Shown here one piece after another: positions 1-5,490 of a stretch of DNA of 7,005 nucleotides (position 1 is its first letter; every line of letters starts with the position of its first letter). The position numbers and the translations under genes are program-made. This DNA comes from Collinsella sp. GTDB lineage: Bacteria > Actinomycetota > Coriobacteriia > Coriobacteriales > Coriobacteriaceae. A model generated the notes under the pieces. That model was not told the DNA's origin. It did no database searches and saw only the letters and a list, made by a program, of their open reading frames with translations. The stretch covers positions 1-7,005 of the forward strand of contig JAIJJM010000112.1 of assembly GCA_022728415.1 (NCBI GenBank), given 5' to 3'.

Positions 1-16
1 GCATTTGCCCAGATAA

Positions 17-53
17 AACCTGCCAAAATAAACCTGTCCCTATTTGGCAGGTT
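17..53 (-). terminator. Stem-loop terminator of the GntR gene, overlapping its stop codon
   Basis: Arms at 17-30 and 41-53 (AACCTGCCAAAATA and TATTTGGCAGGTT) are complementary apart from one extra A, with a 10-nt loop. Read on the minus strand, the stem is followed by GTTTTAT, a short U-tract, so it fits an intrinsic terminator for the leftward gene. The first arm begins inside the stop codon. The motif AAACCTG also occurs twice in direct orientation (16-22 and 30-36), so the element may belong to a dispersed intergenic repeat. That cannot be tested from one window. Confidence 0.6.
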
Positions 54-753
54 AGCGGAGCTTGCTGGTCTCGAAGTACTCGGGGAACTGGTCCAGAACC
101 TCGGTTTGGTTACGGAACATCATGTGCAGGTGCTTGCTGACCAAAAAGCTCGCTTCGATGGGGTCGCGACCGGCGATAGCGCGGCGGATTTGCTTGTGCT
201 CGTTAACAGTCTCCTGATTGTCGAGCGTCTGCGTGGCGGCGCGCAGCCAGCGGAAGCGCTCCAGGTCGGCATTGGTCGCCTCGAGCCAGGACCACACGGT
301 ACTGCGACACGCGATGCTAAAGATCATGCGGTGCATGAGGTTGTCGCTTAAAAAGAAGCCGATGCGATCCTCCTCGGCCATGGTCTTTTCCTGCAGCGCG
401 ATGGCTCGGTCGAGCTGCTCGATGCCTGCCGAGGTGGCACGGGCGCAGCACTCCACAATCACCTGCTTTTCCAAGTGCTCGCGAATGTAGCAGGCGCTCT
501 CGGCAAGAGTGAGGTTGATGGGCGAGACATAGGTGCCGCTTTGGGGCACGGTACGCACCAGGCCCTCTTGCGCCAGACGCACCAGCGCCTCGCGTACAGG
601 GGTTCGCCCCATATCAAGGTCGTCGCAAAGCTGCTTTACGCCCAGTTTTTCGCCCGGCTTGTAGTCCAGGTAGACGATTTTGCGTCGAATGGTGTGGTAG
701 GACTGGTCCTGTAGGCTCGTTTCCTGCTCGCCGACGTGCATCGATTCTTCCAT
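52..753 (-). CDS. GntR-family transcriptional regulator, FadR/FCD subfamily
   Basis: A DNA-binding, ligand-responsive repressor or activator. Numbering here is from the upstream ATG at 783. An N-terminal winged helix-turn-helix spans about residues 28-86, with the GntR signature MGRTPVREALVRLAQEGLV and the wing QSGTYV. An all-helical FCD ligand domain spans about 94-223. Asp147, His151, His196 and His218 (the pattern D-x3-H ... H ... H) match the metal-binding set of FCD proteins, so a small organic acid bound through a metal is plausible. Total length of about 233-243 aa is normal. The ATG at 783 has no Shine-Dalgarno, whereas the ATG at 753 is preceded by GAGG, so 753 is preferred; 741 is also possible. 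It is divergent from the YeiH-type exporter, which it may regulate. The ligand cannot be read from sequence. Confidence 0.92.
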   Translation of the reverse strand: MEESMHVGEQETSLQDQSYHTIRRKIVYLDYKPGEKLGVKQLCDDLDMGRTPVREALVRLAQEGLVRTVPQSGTYVSPINLTLAESACYIREHLEKQVIVECCARATSAGIEQLDRAIALQEKTMAEEDRIGFFLSDNLMHRMIFSIACRSTVWSWLEATNADLERFRWLRAATQTLDNQETVNEHKQIRRAIAGRDPIEASFLVSKHLHMMFRNQTEVLDQFPEYFETSKLR

Positions 754-823
754 AGTGCCTCGCAACCGTTCTATCACACTCATATATCAGCTGTTAATTA
801 TGCCGCGAATCAGCTCTCCGCGG

Positions 824-845
824 TGGGTAATTCGGCTGTTGCCCA
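824..845. promoter_or_regulatory. Imperfect palindrome in the divergent GntR/exporter gap
   Basis: TGGGTAA (824-830) and TTGCCCA (839-845) form an inverted repeat with 6 of 7 matches around an 8-bp centre. Dyads of this size are typical GntR-family operators, and this one lies midway between the two divergent genes. A possible leftward -10 (CATAAT on the minus strand, 802-797) would put the palindrome over that promoter's -35 region, consistent with autoregulation. It does not match the FadR consensus TNGTNNNACNA, so assignment to this regulator is inference. Confidence 0.3.
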
Positions 846-901
846 AGAACTATTGCGGCATCTTAGTCTTTGTTTGCGCATGGCTGTGCTCAATGTTGCC
901 G

Positions 902-907
902 TATCAT
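902..907 (+). promoter_or_regulatory. Candidate -10 element of the exporter gene
   Basis: TATCAT matches TATAAT at five of six positions and lies 40 bp before the start codon, a reasonable leader length. No convincing -35 hexamer sits at 16-18 bp. The best nearby candidate, TTGCGC at 874-879, is 22 bp away. The promoter is therefore weak, activator-dependent, or elsewhere. Confidence 0.25.
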
Positions 908-946
908 AAGCCGTCGCAAACGTGAAATAGAAAGAAGGAATCCCAT

Positions 947-1981
947 ATGCAACTGGCGAATATCGTACGCGATCGCTGGAAGGGCGTCTTGTTCTGCCTG
1001 ATCGTCGCCATCCCCGCGACGTTGCTCGGCAAACAGATTGAGGTGGTCGGCGGGCCGGTGTTTGCCATCCTCTTTGGCATGGTCCTGGCGCTCGTCTTTC
1101 CCAAGAATCGTCGCGAACAGCTCGCCGCCGGTGTCACCTATACGTCTAAAAAAGTCTTGCAGTACGCGGTAATCCTGCTTGGCTTTGGCATGAACCTCTC
1201 GCAGATTCTGTCCAAAGGCGCTCAGTCGCTGCCGATTATCGTGGAGACGATCTCAACCTCGCTTGTCATCGCCTTCGTGCTCTGCCGCGTCATGAACGTG
1301 CCGGGCAAGATCGCGACGCTCGTGGGTGTGGGTTCGTCGATTTGCGGCGGTTCTGCTATCGCCGCGACCGCGCCCGTCATCGATGCCGACGATCGCGAGA
1401 TTGCCCAGGCTATTTCGGTCATCTTCCTGTTTAACGTTATCGCGGCGCTCGTGTTTCCGACGCTCGGCGGCATGCTCGGGCTGACCAACGAGGGCTTTGG
1501 CCTGTTTGCCGGCACCGCCATCAACGACACCTCGTCGGTAACGGCTGCGGCGAGCGCCTGGGACAGCATGCATCCCGGTGCCAATGTGCTCGAAAGCGCC
1601 ACAGTGGTCAAGCTCACCAGGACGCTGGCTATTATTCCCATCACGTTGGCTCTCGCATGCTGGCAGATGCATCTGGCGCGCAAGGCCGGCGGCGACGCCA
1701 AAAGCACGTTCTCGCTTAAACGCGCGTTTCCCACGTTCGTGCTGTTCTTTGTGCTGGCGAGCGTAATCACCACGGTGCTTCAGCTTCCTGCATCCGTTAC
1801 GGTGCCCATCAAGGAGCTGTCGAAGTTCTTTATTGTGATGGCCATGGCGGCTATTGGCTTTAATACCGATATCGTCGAGCTGGTCAAAAAGGGCGGTAAG
1901 CCCATTGCATTGGGCTTTTGCTGCTGGATTGGCATTGCGTGCATGAGTTTGGGAATGCAGCACGTGCTGGGAATCTGGTAG
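947..1981 (+). CDS. YeiH-family (UPF0324) integral membrane protein, putative sulfate exporter
   Basis: A polytopic inner-membrane protein of 344 aa, the usual family length. Hydrophobic segments occur throughout, for example about 13-33, 36-51, 70-84, 96-114, 154-176, 227-239, 261-279 and 320-340. Family-type conserved blocks are visible: the Gly/Ser-rich GVGSSICGGSAIAATAPVI at 127-145, AGTAINDTSSVTAAAS at 188-203, and AIGFNTDI at 282-289 near the C-terminus. The family (Pfam Cons_hypoth698) is annotated as putative sulfate exporters, but the transported substrate is poorly established. The start is well supported: AAGGA at 935-939 lies 7 nt before the ATG. In other bacteria such genes often sit beside a LysR regulator; here the divergent partner is a GntR/FCD protein. 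No sulfur-metabolism gene is nearby to support the substrate. Confidence 0.93.
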   Translation: MQLANIVRDRWKGVLFCLIVAIPATLLGKQIEVVGGPVFAILFGMVLALVFPKNRREQLAAGVTYTSKKVLQYAVILLGFGMNLSQILSKGAQSLPIIVETISTSLVIAFVLCRVMNVPGKIATLVGVGSSICGGSAIAATAPVIDADDREIAQAISVIFLFNVIAALVFPTLGGMLGLTNEGFGLFAGTAINDTSSVTAAASAWDSMHPGANVLESATVVKLTRTLAIIPITLALACWQMHLARKAGGDAKSTFSLKRAFPTFVLFFVLASVITTVLQLPASVTVPIKELSKFFIVMAMAAIGFNTDIVELVKKGGKPIALGFCCWIGIACMSLGMQHVLGIW

Positions 1982-1996
1982 AGAAGTAGCTTATTT

Positions 1997-2010
1997 GCGT
2001 GCTGCGTGCT
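1997..2010 (+). repeat. Two tandem copies of a 7-bp unit
   Basis: GCGTGCT is repeated exactly twice, 16 bp after the exporter stop codon, followed by the similar GGTGCGC. It is short and may be chance. It lies at the start of the repeat-rich gap described next. Confidence 0.4.
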
Positions 2011-2021
2011 GGTGCGCGCAT

Positions 2022-2122
2022 ACCTGCGGTGGAGCGATAGGAGCTCTTGCGGGTATGGCTTGTCCGCAGGTTTATAGGTCCCGAAGAGCTCTTATCGCCC
2101 CGCCAGGATGGCGATGCGGGGC
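2022..2122 (+). repeat. Intergenic region with crossing inverted repeats
   Basis: The gap between the exporter and the Fis-type regulator holds three stems. Stem A pairs ACCTGCGG (2022-2029) with CCGCAGGT (2064-2071), 8 perfect bp. Stem B pairs 2034-2048 with 2084-2098, 15 bp with one G-U; its right arm contains the 10-bp palindrome AAGAGCTCTT. Stem C pairs GCCCCGC (2097-2103) with GCGGGGC (2116-2122). A and B cross, so they are alternative folds or a pseudoknot; B and C share two bases. No U-tract follows any stem, so none is a standard intrinsic terminator. I do not recognise a known riboswitch core. It could be the exporter's 3' end structure, a leader element for the downstream gene, or a DNA site. 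Confidence 0.5.
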
Positions 2123-2159
2123 AACTCATATACTCGCAGGACGGCGGCTTCTGCCCTAT

Positions 2160-2197
2160 AGTGTTTGGTGAGTAATATCGTTCAATTTTGAAACACT
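2160..2197. promoter_or_regulatory. Inverted repeat upstream of the Fis-type regulator, possible operator or promoter region
   Basis: AGTGTTT (2160-2166) and AAACACT (2191-2197) are perfect 7-bp inverted repeats around an AT-rich centre, in a region otherwise rich in G and C. TATAGT (2157-2162) matches the -10 consensus at five of six positions but has no good -35. The position, 50-87 bp before the likely start codon, suits an operator or promoter. Whether the downstream protein binds its own promoter here is untested. Confidence 0.3.
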
Positions 2198-2246
2198 TGC
2201 CCGCGCGGCCGTCGGTGGCGGCGTGGCGCCGAAGACGGGGCGCAAT

Positions 2247-3464
2247 ATGAACAGTGACGCCAAGCTGCAAATCTTGATCGAGGCCTTGGCCGCTGCCGGG
2301 GCCTCGGCGTTGGCGATCGATGGGCATGGACACGTGGCGATTTCGACCATGGATGATGTCGCGCTCGAGCAAGATGTCGCGGCATTTGTCGCCGAGCGCC
2401 TGGGGCGCGTGGGCAACGGCACGCGTCTGGTGATGGGGCATGCGGGAGGGCGCTTGAGCCTCACGGTGCGTCCGGTCGCCAAGGAATACGGCGCGCTTTG
2501 GGTGGTCGTGGTCCGCGAGGTGCGCGGTGTGGCGGCACACGCGGGCATTGAGTGGCTTAACACAGATGAGGTCGAGGCGCGCTACGAGGCAAGCGCGTAC
2601 GGCATTGTCGAGGGTGCCGCTGCGGTCTCTGGCCCCGTCTGCGAAAGCTATGCTCGCGGCGTGCCCCTCATGTTGGAGGGCGAGCTGGGTGCTGGCCAGG
2701 CAGAGATTGCAAAACGCCTCTATCTGGATGGGCCTTATGCTGACGAACCCTTTGTGTCCGTGGCGCTTGACGAGCTCACAGATCGCGGCTGGCGCCATCT
2801 GCTCAAAAGCTCGGAATCGCCGCTGTTCCAGGCAAGGCTGACCCTTTGTATTGGCGGCTGGCATGCACTTTCGCCGCAGCGTCTGCGCGAGCTTGTCTCT
2901 ACGATGACCGACACGGCGCTGGCCGCGCGTTGCCATGTGGTTCTGACGGCAAACGATATGCCGGGCGGTGGCGAAAGCGATCAGGCCGCTTTTGTAACCG
3001 AGCGCTTGGCGTGCGCAGTGAGTGTGGCGCCTGCGATTGCCGAGCAGGGTGGCGCATCGAAAAAGGTTGCGCAGTATTTGTCGTATCTGTCAGATGTCTT
3101 TGGAACTGCCGCTCCGAGTATGTCTGAGGAGGCTGCCTCGACACTCAACGGCTATCGCTGGCCACGCAACTATCTGCAGCTTCGCGAGGTCTCGGAACGA
3201 CTCTATATATTAGTAGGGCCGGGTGTGGCGGAGCGCACGGTGGCGGAGGAGGTGCTCGCCCAGGAAGACATCATCAAAACCGCAACCTTTGGCACTCCGA
3301 CGCTCGACAGCGACCTGTATATCCTGCGTCCACTGACCGATACCGAACGCGACATCGCGCGGCTGGTCGTAGGCTACCTTCAGGGCAACCGGACCCGCGC
3401 TGCCGAGGTGCTGGGAATAAGCCGCACGACCCTGTGGCGCTTGCTGAAGGACGACGACCGCTGA
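2247..3464 (+). CDS. Fis-type helix-turn-helix regulator with degenerate sigma-54-activator AAA+ domain
   Basis: A 405-aa protein with the layout of an NtrC/PrpR-type activator. An N-terminal sensor-like region of about 110 residues (possibly PAS-like, not firmly recognised) is followed by an AAA+-like core at about 115-340. The C-terminal Fis helix-turn-helix at about 366-400 contains NRTRAAEVLGISRTTLWRLL. The core keeps family landmarks: GELGAGQA at 145-152 in the Walker A place and WPRNYLQLREV at 305-315 for the usual WPGNVRELRNV. The catalytic parts are gone. The Walker A Lys is Gln151, the Walker B Asp-Glu is Gly203-Gly204 (LTLCIGG), and neither GAFTGA nor the PPLRER segment is visible. 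It is therefore unlikely to hydrolyse ATP or drive sigma-54 and probably acts as an ordinary DNA-binding regulator. The ATG at 2247 has GGGG 6 nt upstream; an in-frame GTG at 2223 is the alternative start. Targets are unknown. Confidence 0.88.
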   Translation: MNSDAKLQILIEALAAAGASALAIDGHGHVAISTMDDVALEQDVAAFVAERLGRVGNGTRLVMGHAGGRLSLTVRPVAKEYGALWVVVVREVRGVAAHAGIEWLNTDEVEARYEASAYGIVEGAAAVSGPVCESYARGVPLMLEGELGAGQAEIAKRLYLDGPYADEPFVSVALDELTDRGWRHLLKSSESPLFQARLTLCIGGWHALSPQRLRELVSTMTDTALAARCHVVLTANDMPGGGESDQAAFVTERLACAVSVAPAIAEQGGASKKVAQYLSYLSDVFGTAAPSMSEEAASTLNGYRWPRNYLQLREVSERLYILVGPGVAERTVAEEVLAQEDIIKTATFGTPTLDSDLYILRPLTDTERDIARLVVGYLQGNRTRAAEVLGISRTTLWRLLKDDDR

Positions 3465-3548
3465 GCGAGGCGCTCGTGACCGCGTGCAGCGCGTGTGCTA
3501 CAGTTCAAAGCAGCAATGTTTCGATTGCGTTACGGCGTGCGGGGGCGT

Positions 3549-4124
3549 ATGACGGAGACTTCAAAACCAAACCGGAATAGACGGGGTACGGCTCCAGTTA
3601 ACCGCCGCATGACGTCCCGGACGTGGGGCAAAAGCGCCTCAGGCTTCGACGGCTCGTTCAAACGCACTAGATATGGCTATCCTTCGGCAAGCGCTCGCTT
3701 GGCCATGCAGGCCGAATCGTCGCTGTGGGGCCGTAAGCATGTGGTGGGGTCAAGGCTCAAGCACGATGGAACGCTTGGCTTCATTAGCCGTGGCGCTGCT
3801 CGCCGTAGCGGCCTCAATCCCGCAGGCTGGCATCGCTATGTTCCGATCGCGGTCGTTGTCGCGGTGGTTGTCATCGCGCTCGCGGCGCTTGGTTACGCCG
3901 GCGGCGGGGCCAATCTGGACGCAATGTTTAAGTCGCCCGAGCTCGCGCATGCAGGCACAGAAGTTGTCGAGGGCGCTCAGGCCCAGACGGGCGTCGCGCC
4001 CCAGCGTGGTATCGTTGCGGCGGCCTCCACCATCGCCGACGCGCAAAAGGACGAGGACGAACAGGGCGACAGCGCCGAAACGACCCACGCGAACGAAACG
4101 ACGACAACTCCATCGGCAAGATAA
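3549..4124 (+). CDS. Hypothetical single-pass membrane protein
   Basis: Not recognised. With the ATG at 3549 it is 191 aa. About 95 residues are basic, Arg/Ser-rich and probably disordered. One membrane segment follows at about 98-117 (YVPIAVVVAVVVIALAALGY), then a 70-residue tail rich in Ala, acidic residues and Thr. The positive-inside rule puts the N-terminus in the cytoplasm and the tail outside. No catalytic motif is visible and the tail ends without a domain, so it may be a linker-type envelope protein or a shortened relative of a larger one. The start is uncertain: GGGGG lies 3 nt before 3549, and in-frame starts exist at 3516 (ATG) and 3495 (GTG) without good ribosome binding sites. 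Codons near the 5' end include AGA and CGG, unlike the more biased remainder. Confidence 0.65.
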   Translation: MTETSKPNRNRRGTAPVNRRMTSRTWGKSASGFDGSFKRTRYGYPSASARLAMQAESSLWGRKHVVGSRLKHDGTLGFISRGAARRSGLNPAGWHRYVPIAVVVAVVVIALAALGYAGGGANLDAMFKSPELAHAGTEVVEGAQAQTGVAPQRGIVAAASTIADAQKDEDEQGDSAETTHANETTTTPSAR

Positions 4125-4134
4125 GTTGCGAGTG

Positions 4135-4170
4135 GAGCAGCAAATTTGGGACGGGGCCTTTTAGCTGCTC
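4135..4170 (+). other. Weak stem-loop after the hypothetical membrane protein
   Basis: GAGCAGC (4135-4141) can pair with GCTGCTC (4164-4170), 7 bp across a 22-nt loop, starting 10 nt after the stop codon. There is no U-tract after the stem, so a terminator role is only possible. Confidence 0.25.
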
Positions 4171-4220
4171 AAGTGCCAGATGTCACCAGTGGCGCACCCG
4201 ATGTCAGTCACCAACAGCGA

Positions 4221-4320
4221 GCGAGCCGCATTTGCGCCAAGGTGACGTGAAATGAGAGGGCGCTGACCTTTTGGTCGCGCCCTCGAAATTGAACGTCAGA
4301 TTGGCGCAAATGCGGCTCGC
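4221..4320. repeat. 100-bp nested palindrome with perfect 20-bp arms
   Basis: The arms at 4221-4240 and 4301-4320 are exact reverse complements (GCGAGCCGCATTTGCGCCAA and TTGGCGCAAATGCGGCTCGC). Inside them TGACGT (4243-4248) pairs with ACGTCA (4293-4298). A central hairpin pairs GAGGGCGC (4256-4263) and GACC (4265-4268) with GGTC (4273-4276) and GCGCCCTC (4277-4284), leaving one bulged T and a TTTT loop. CAGCG occurs at 4215-4219 and again at 4322-4326, one base outside each arm, and could be a target-site duplication. It lies between convergent genes, so it may be a bidirectional terminator, a REP-like element, or a small non-autonomous mobile element (MITE). It contains no gene. Confidence 0.75.
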
Positions 4321-4335
4321 GCAGCGTCAGCAGGG

Positions 4336-4357
4336 CCGCCGTTCGTTAGAACGGCGG
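4336..4357 (-). terminator. Hairpin just after the nitroreductase stop codon
   Basis: CCGCCGTTC (4336-4344) and GAACGGCGG (4349-4357) form a perfect 9-bp stem with a GTTA (+ strand) loop. It begins 6 nt beyond the leftward nitroreductase stop codon. Position and stem strength fit a terminator, but the following minus-strand bases (CCCTGCTG) are not a U-tract, so termination would be imperfect or assisted. Confidence 0.5.
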
Positions 4358-4363
4358 AACTAA

Positions 4364-4885
4364 TTACCTGACGTACACCACGTTGTTGCGGCGGGGTTTG
4401 GCCTGGGGAAGCATGTCTTCGGCATAGCCCAGAATGCAGTTGCCCACACCGCGCAGACTTCCGTCGGCGGGCAGACCCCACTTGGCCAGCAGTTCCAATC
4501 CCTCGGGTGAGTCAAAGACCTCGTGTGCGCGGTGGATCCAACACGAATCGACGCCCAGCGCATAGGCTGCGTTGAGCAGGTTGCCCATGGCGAGCGAGCC
4601 GTCTTCCAGGTGCGTGGGCACGCTGCGGTCGACGAGCACCACCACAACGGTCTTGGCGCCGTAGAAGGGATCTCCCTCGCTACCCATAACCTGGGCGTTG
4701 AGCTGCGAGAGGCGCTCGACGGTTGCGGGGTCGGTGACGGCGACGAATGTGACCGGCTGGCGTCCCATGCCGCTCGGCGCATACTGGCCGGCTTCGATAA
4801 TGCGTGCGAGCTTCTCGGCCTCGACAGGGCGATCGCTGTATTTGCGGCAGCTGCGGCGATGGATGAGTGCCTCGATGGTCTCCAT
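4364..4885 (-). CDS. Small nitroreductase-family oxidoreductase (FMN, NAD(P)H-dependent)
   Basis: A cytoplasmic flavoenzyme of 173 aa that would use NAD(P)H and FMN to reduce nitro compounds, quinones or similar acceptors; the natural substrate is unknown. The N-terminal METIEALIHRRSCRKYSDRPV carries the family FMN-phosphate motif RRSxRxY (residues 10-16). YAPSGMGRQP at 35-44 is the conserved Ser/Asn-Gln-Pro FMN segment. MGNLLNAAYALGVDSCWI at 100-117 matches the core helix and strand. RGVGNCILGYAED at 145-157 and KPRR at 163-166 form the usual C-terminal Gly-Tyr and basic ending. The length is at the short end of the family, as in ferredoxin-free variants. The start is set by AGGAGG (4895-4890 on the minus strand) 4 nt before the ATG; the reading frame is open further upstream, but that part has no such site. 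It is a single gene, convergent with the membrane protein and divergent from the 96-aa gene. Confidence 0.93.
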   Translation of the reverse strand: METIEALIHRRSCRKYSDRPVEAEKLARIIEAGQYAPSGMGRQPVTFVAVTDPATVERLSQLNAQVMGSEGDPFYGAKTVVVVLVDRSVPTHLEDGSLAMGNLLNAAYALGVDSCWIHRAHEVFDSPEGLELLAKWGLPADGSLRGVGNCILGYAEDMLPQAKPRRNNVVYVR

Positions 4886-5027
4886 GTGTCCTCCTGACGT
4901 TGGTTTCGATGCCTCGTTCTTACCCGCCGAACCAAAACCGTAATCGCGCCGTCGGCCCCAAACAATGCAAGCTGCCAAGTGGAAAGTTGGTTTGCATAAA
5001 ACTTCAGCCGGAATGTGACAGACCGGT

Positions 5028-5050
5028 GGGATGATTAAACGTTTTATCCC
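5028..5050. promoter_or_regulatory. Palindromic site in the nitroreductase/96-aa gene gap
   Basis: GGGAT (5028-5032) and ATCCC (5046-5050) flank a perfect 8-bp palindrome AAACGTTT (5037-5044). The arms are not evenly spaced (4 nt on one side, 1 nt on the other). The half AACGTTTTATC recurs nearly exactly as AACGTTTATC at 5128-5137. It could be an operator serving either divergent gene. The rest of 4886-5174 (289 bp) shows no convincing promoter on either strand. Confidence 0.25.
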
Positions 5051-5100
5051 GTCTACCCTGCGGTTTTTACCACTTGCCTAAATGATGCGCGCATAAGCTC

Positions 5101-5138
5101 TGATAAAGGTTTTACTAAAGGAGTACCAACGTTTATCA
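5101..5138 (+). promoter_or_regulatory. Strong hairpin in the leader of the 96-aa gene
   Basis: TGATAAAGGTT (5101-5111) pairs with AACGTTTATCA (5128-5138) with one mismatch. TACT (5113-5116) then pairs with AGTA (5122-5125), giving 14 base pairs over 38 nt. The apical loop AAAGG and the next base pairs form AAAGGAG, a ribosome-binding-site look-alike with no start codon at a usable distance. As RNA it would be a folded 5' leader; as DNA a palindromic protein site. No U-tract follows, so it is not an intrinsic terminator. Confidence 0.45.
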
Positions 5139-5140
5139 AC

Positions 5141-5155
5141 GCGCCATGGTGGCGC
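5141..5155 (+). promoter_or_regulatory. Short GC stem-loop before the ribosome binding site of the 96-aa gene
   Basis: GCGCCA (5141-5146) pairs with TGGCGC (5150-5155) around a TGG loop. It lies 2 nt after the larger hairpin and 6 nt before the AGGAGGT ribosome binding site at 5162-5168. The two hairpins together make an organised leader that leaves the ribosome site single-stranded. Confidence 0.4.
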
Positions 5156-5174
5156 CGGGCCAGGAGGTAACATC

Positions 5175-5465
5175 ATGTTCCAGGCTGGAGATGTCGTCGA
5201 GACCGACTTCGAAGGATTTCTGAAGCTGTTGCGTTCCAAGACGCGCGCTTTCGTGTCGATCAACGATCACGAGTACTACATCACGCACACCGATGGCTAT
5301 TGGCGTGTTCAGGATTGCGAGGCCCTCAACGATAAGGGCCACTTTACTGACTGCTCCGAGCTGGTCAACACGGTCTGCGAGGTCGTCGAGCTGCCTTGGA
5401 TCTGCGGCAAGAGCCTGCACGACAGCTTCTCGGGCGCCACGGTCTACGAGGCCGTCGCTGCTTAA
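5175..5465 (+). CDS. Conserved-looking 96-aa hypothetical protein with four cysteines
   Basis: I do not recognise the family. The product is 96 aa, acidic, soluble, and without a signal peptide or membrane segment. Four cysteines lie at 48, 60, 68 and 77, spaced widely (12, 8 and 9 residues), unlike a compact zinc ribbon, so disulfide or metal roles are open. The aromatic stretch HEYYITHTDGYWRVQDCE (32-49) reads like a compact beta-rich fold. Expression signals are excellent: AGGAGGT at 5162-5168 sits 6 nt before the ATG, codons are mostly those favoured by neighbouring genes, and a perfect terminator follows. This indicates a real, probably well-expressed monocistronic gene with a structured leader. 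It is divergent from the nitroreductase, and a shared redox or stress role is only a guess. Confidence 0.85.
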   Translation: MFQAGDVVETDFEGFLKLLRSKTRAFVSINDHEYYITHTDGYWRVQDCEALNDKGHFTDCSELVNTVCEVVELPWICGKSLHDSFSGATVYEAVAA

Positions 5466-5490
5466 CAGCCAACAATCGATATTCTCTCGC

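Noticed and set aside
1253..1963. Long minus-strand open frame opposite the YeiH-type gene (also 1222-1773)
   Set aside because: The translation is rich in His, Arg and Gln with no family pattern; it is the antisense shadow of a GC-biased, clearly recognisable membrane protein gene.
2022..2122. Known riboswitch or SRP RNA
   Set aside because: No SRP GGAAG/GCAGCC loop and no conserved core of TPP, FMN, SAM, cobalamin, fluoride, ZTP or guanidine riboswitches could be identified by eye.
1884..2936. 350-codon minus-strand open frame across the intergenic gap and the Fis-type gene
   Set aside because: No recognisable domain and low-complexity composition. The plus-strand frame has a clear Fis domain and AAA+ landmarks.
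3463..3475. Small hairpin GAGCG/CGCTC at the stop of the Fis-type gene
   Set aside because: Only 5 bp and no U-tract; too weak to call a terminator.
3673..4164. Alternative plus-strand frame inside the hypothetical membrane protein gene
   Set aside because: Arg/Ser/Pro-rich shadow composition. The chosen frame has a clean membrane helix and G/C-biased third positions.
4221..4320. Insertion sequence ends
   Set aside because: Only 60 bp lie between the arms and there is no transposase, so it is not an autonomous IS. The non-autonomous MITE possibility is kept as a finding.
4360..4965. Second minus-strand frame over the nitroreductase
   Set aside because: The +1 shadow is Ser/Pro/Arg-rich with no motif, while the other frame carries all the nitroreductase motifs.
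5146..5223. Possible 25-codon leader peptide overlapping the start of the 96-aa gene
   Set aside because: The AAAGGAG sequence is 22 nt from its ATG, too far, and the peptide has no regulatory codon run. It is probably a chance frame.
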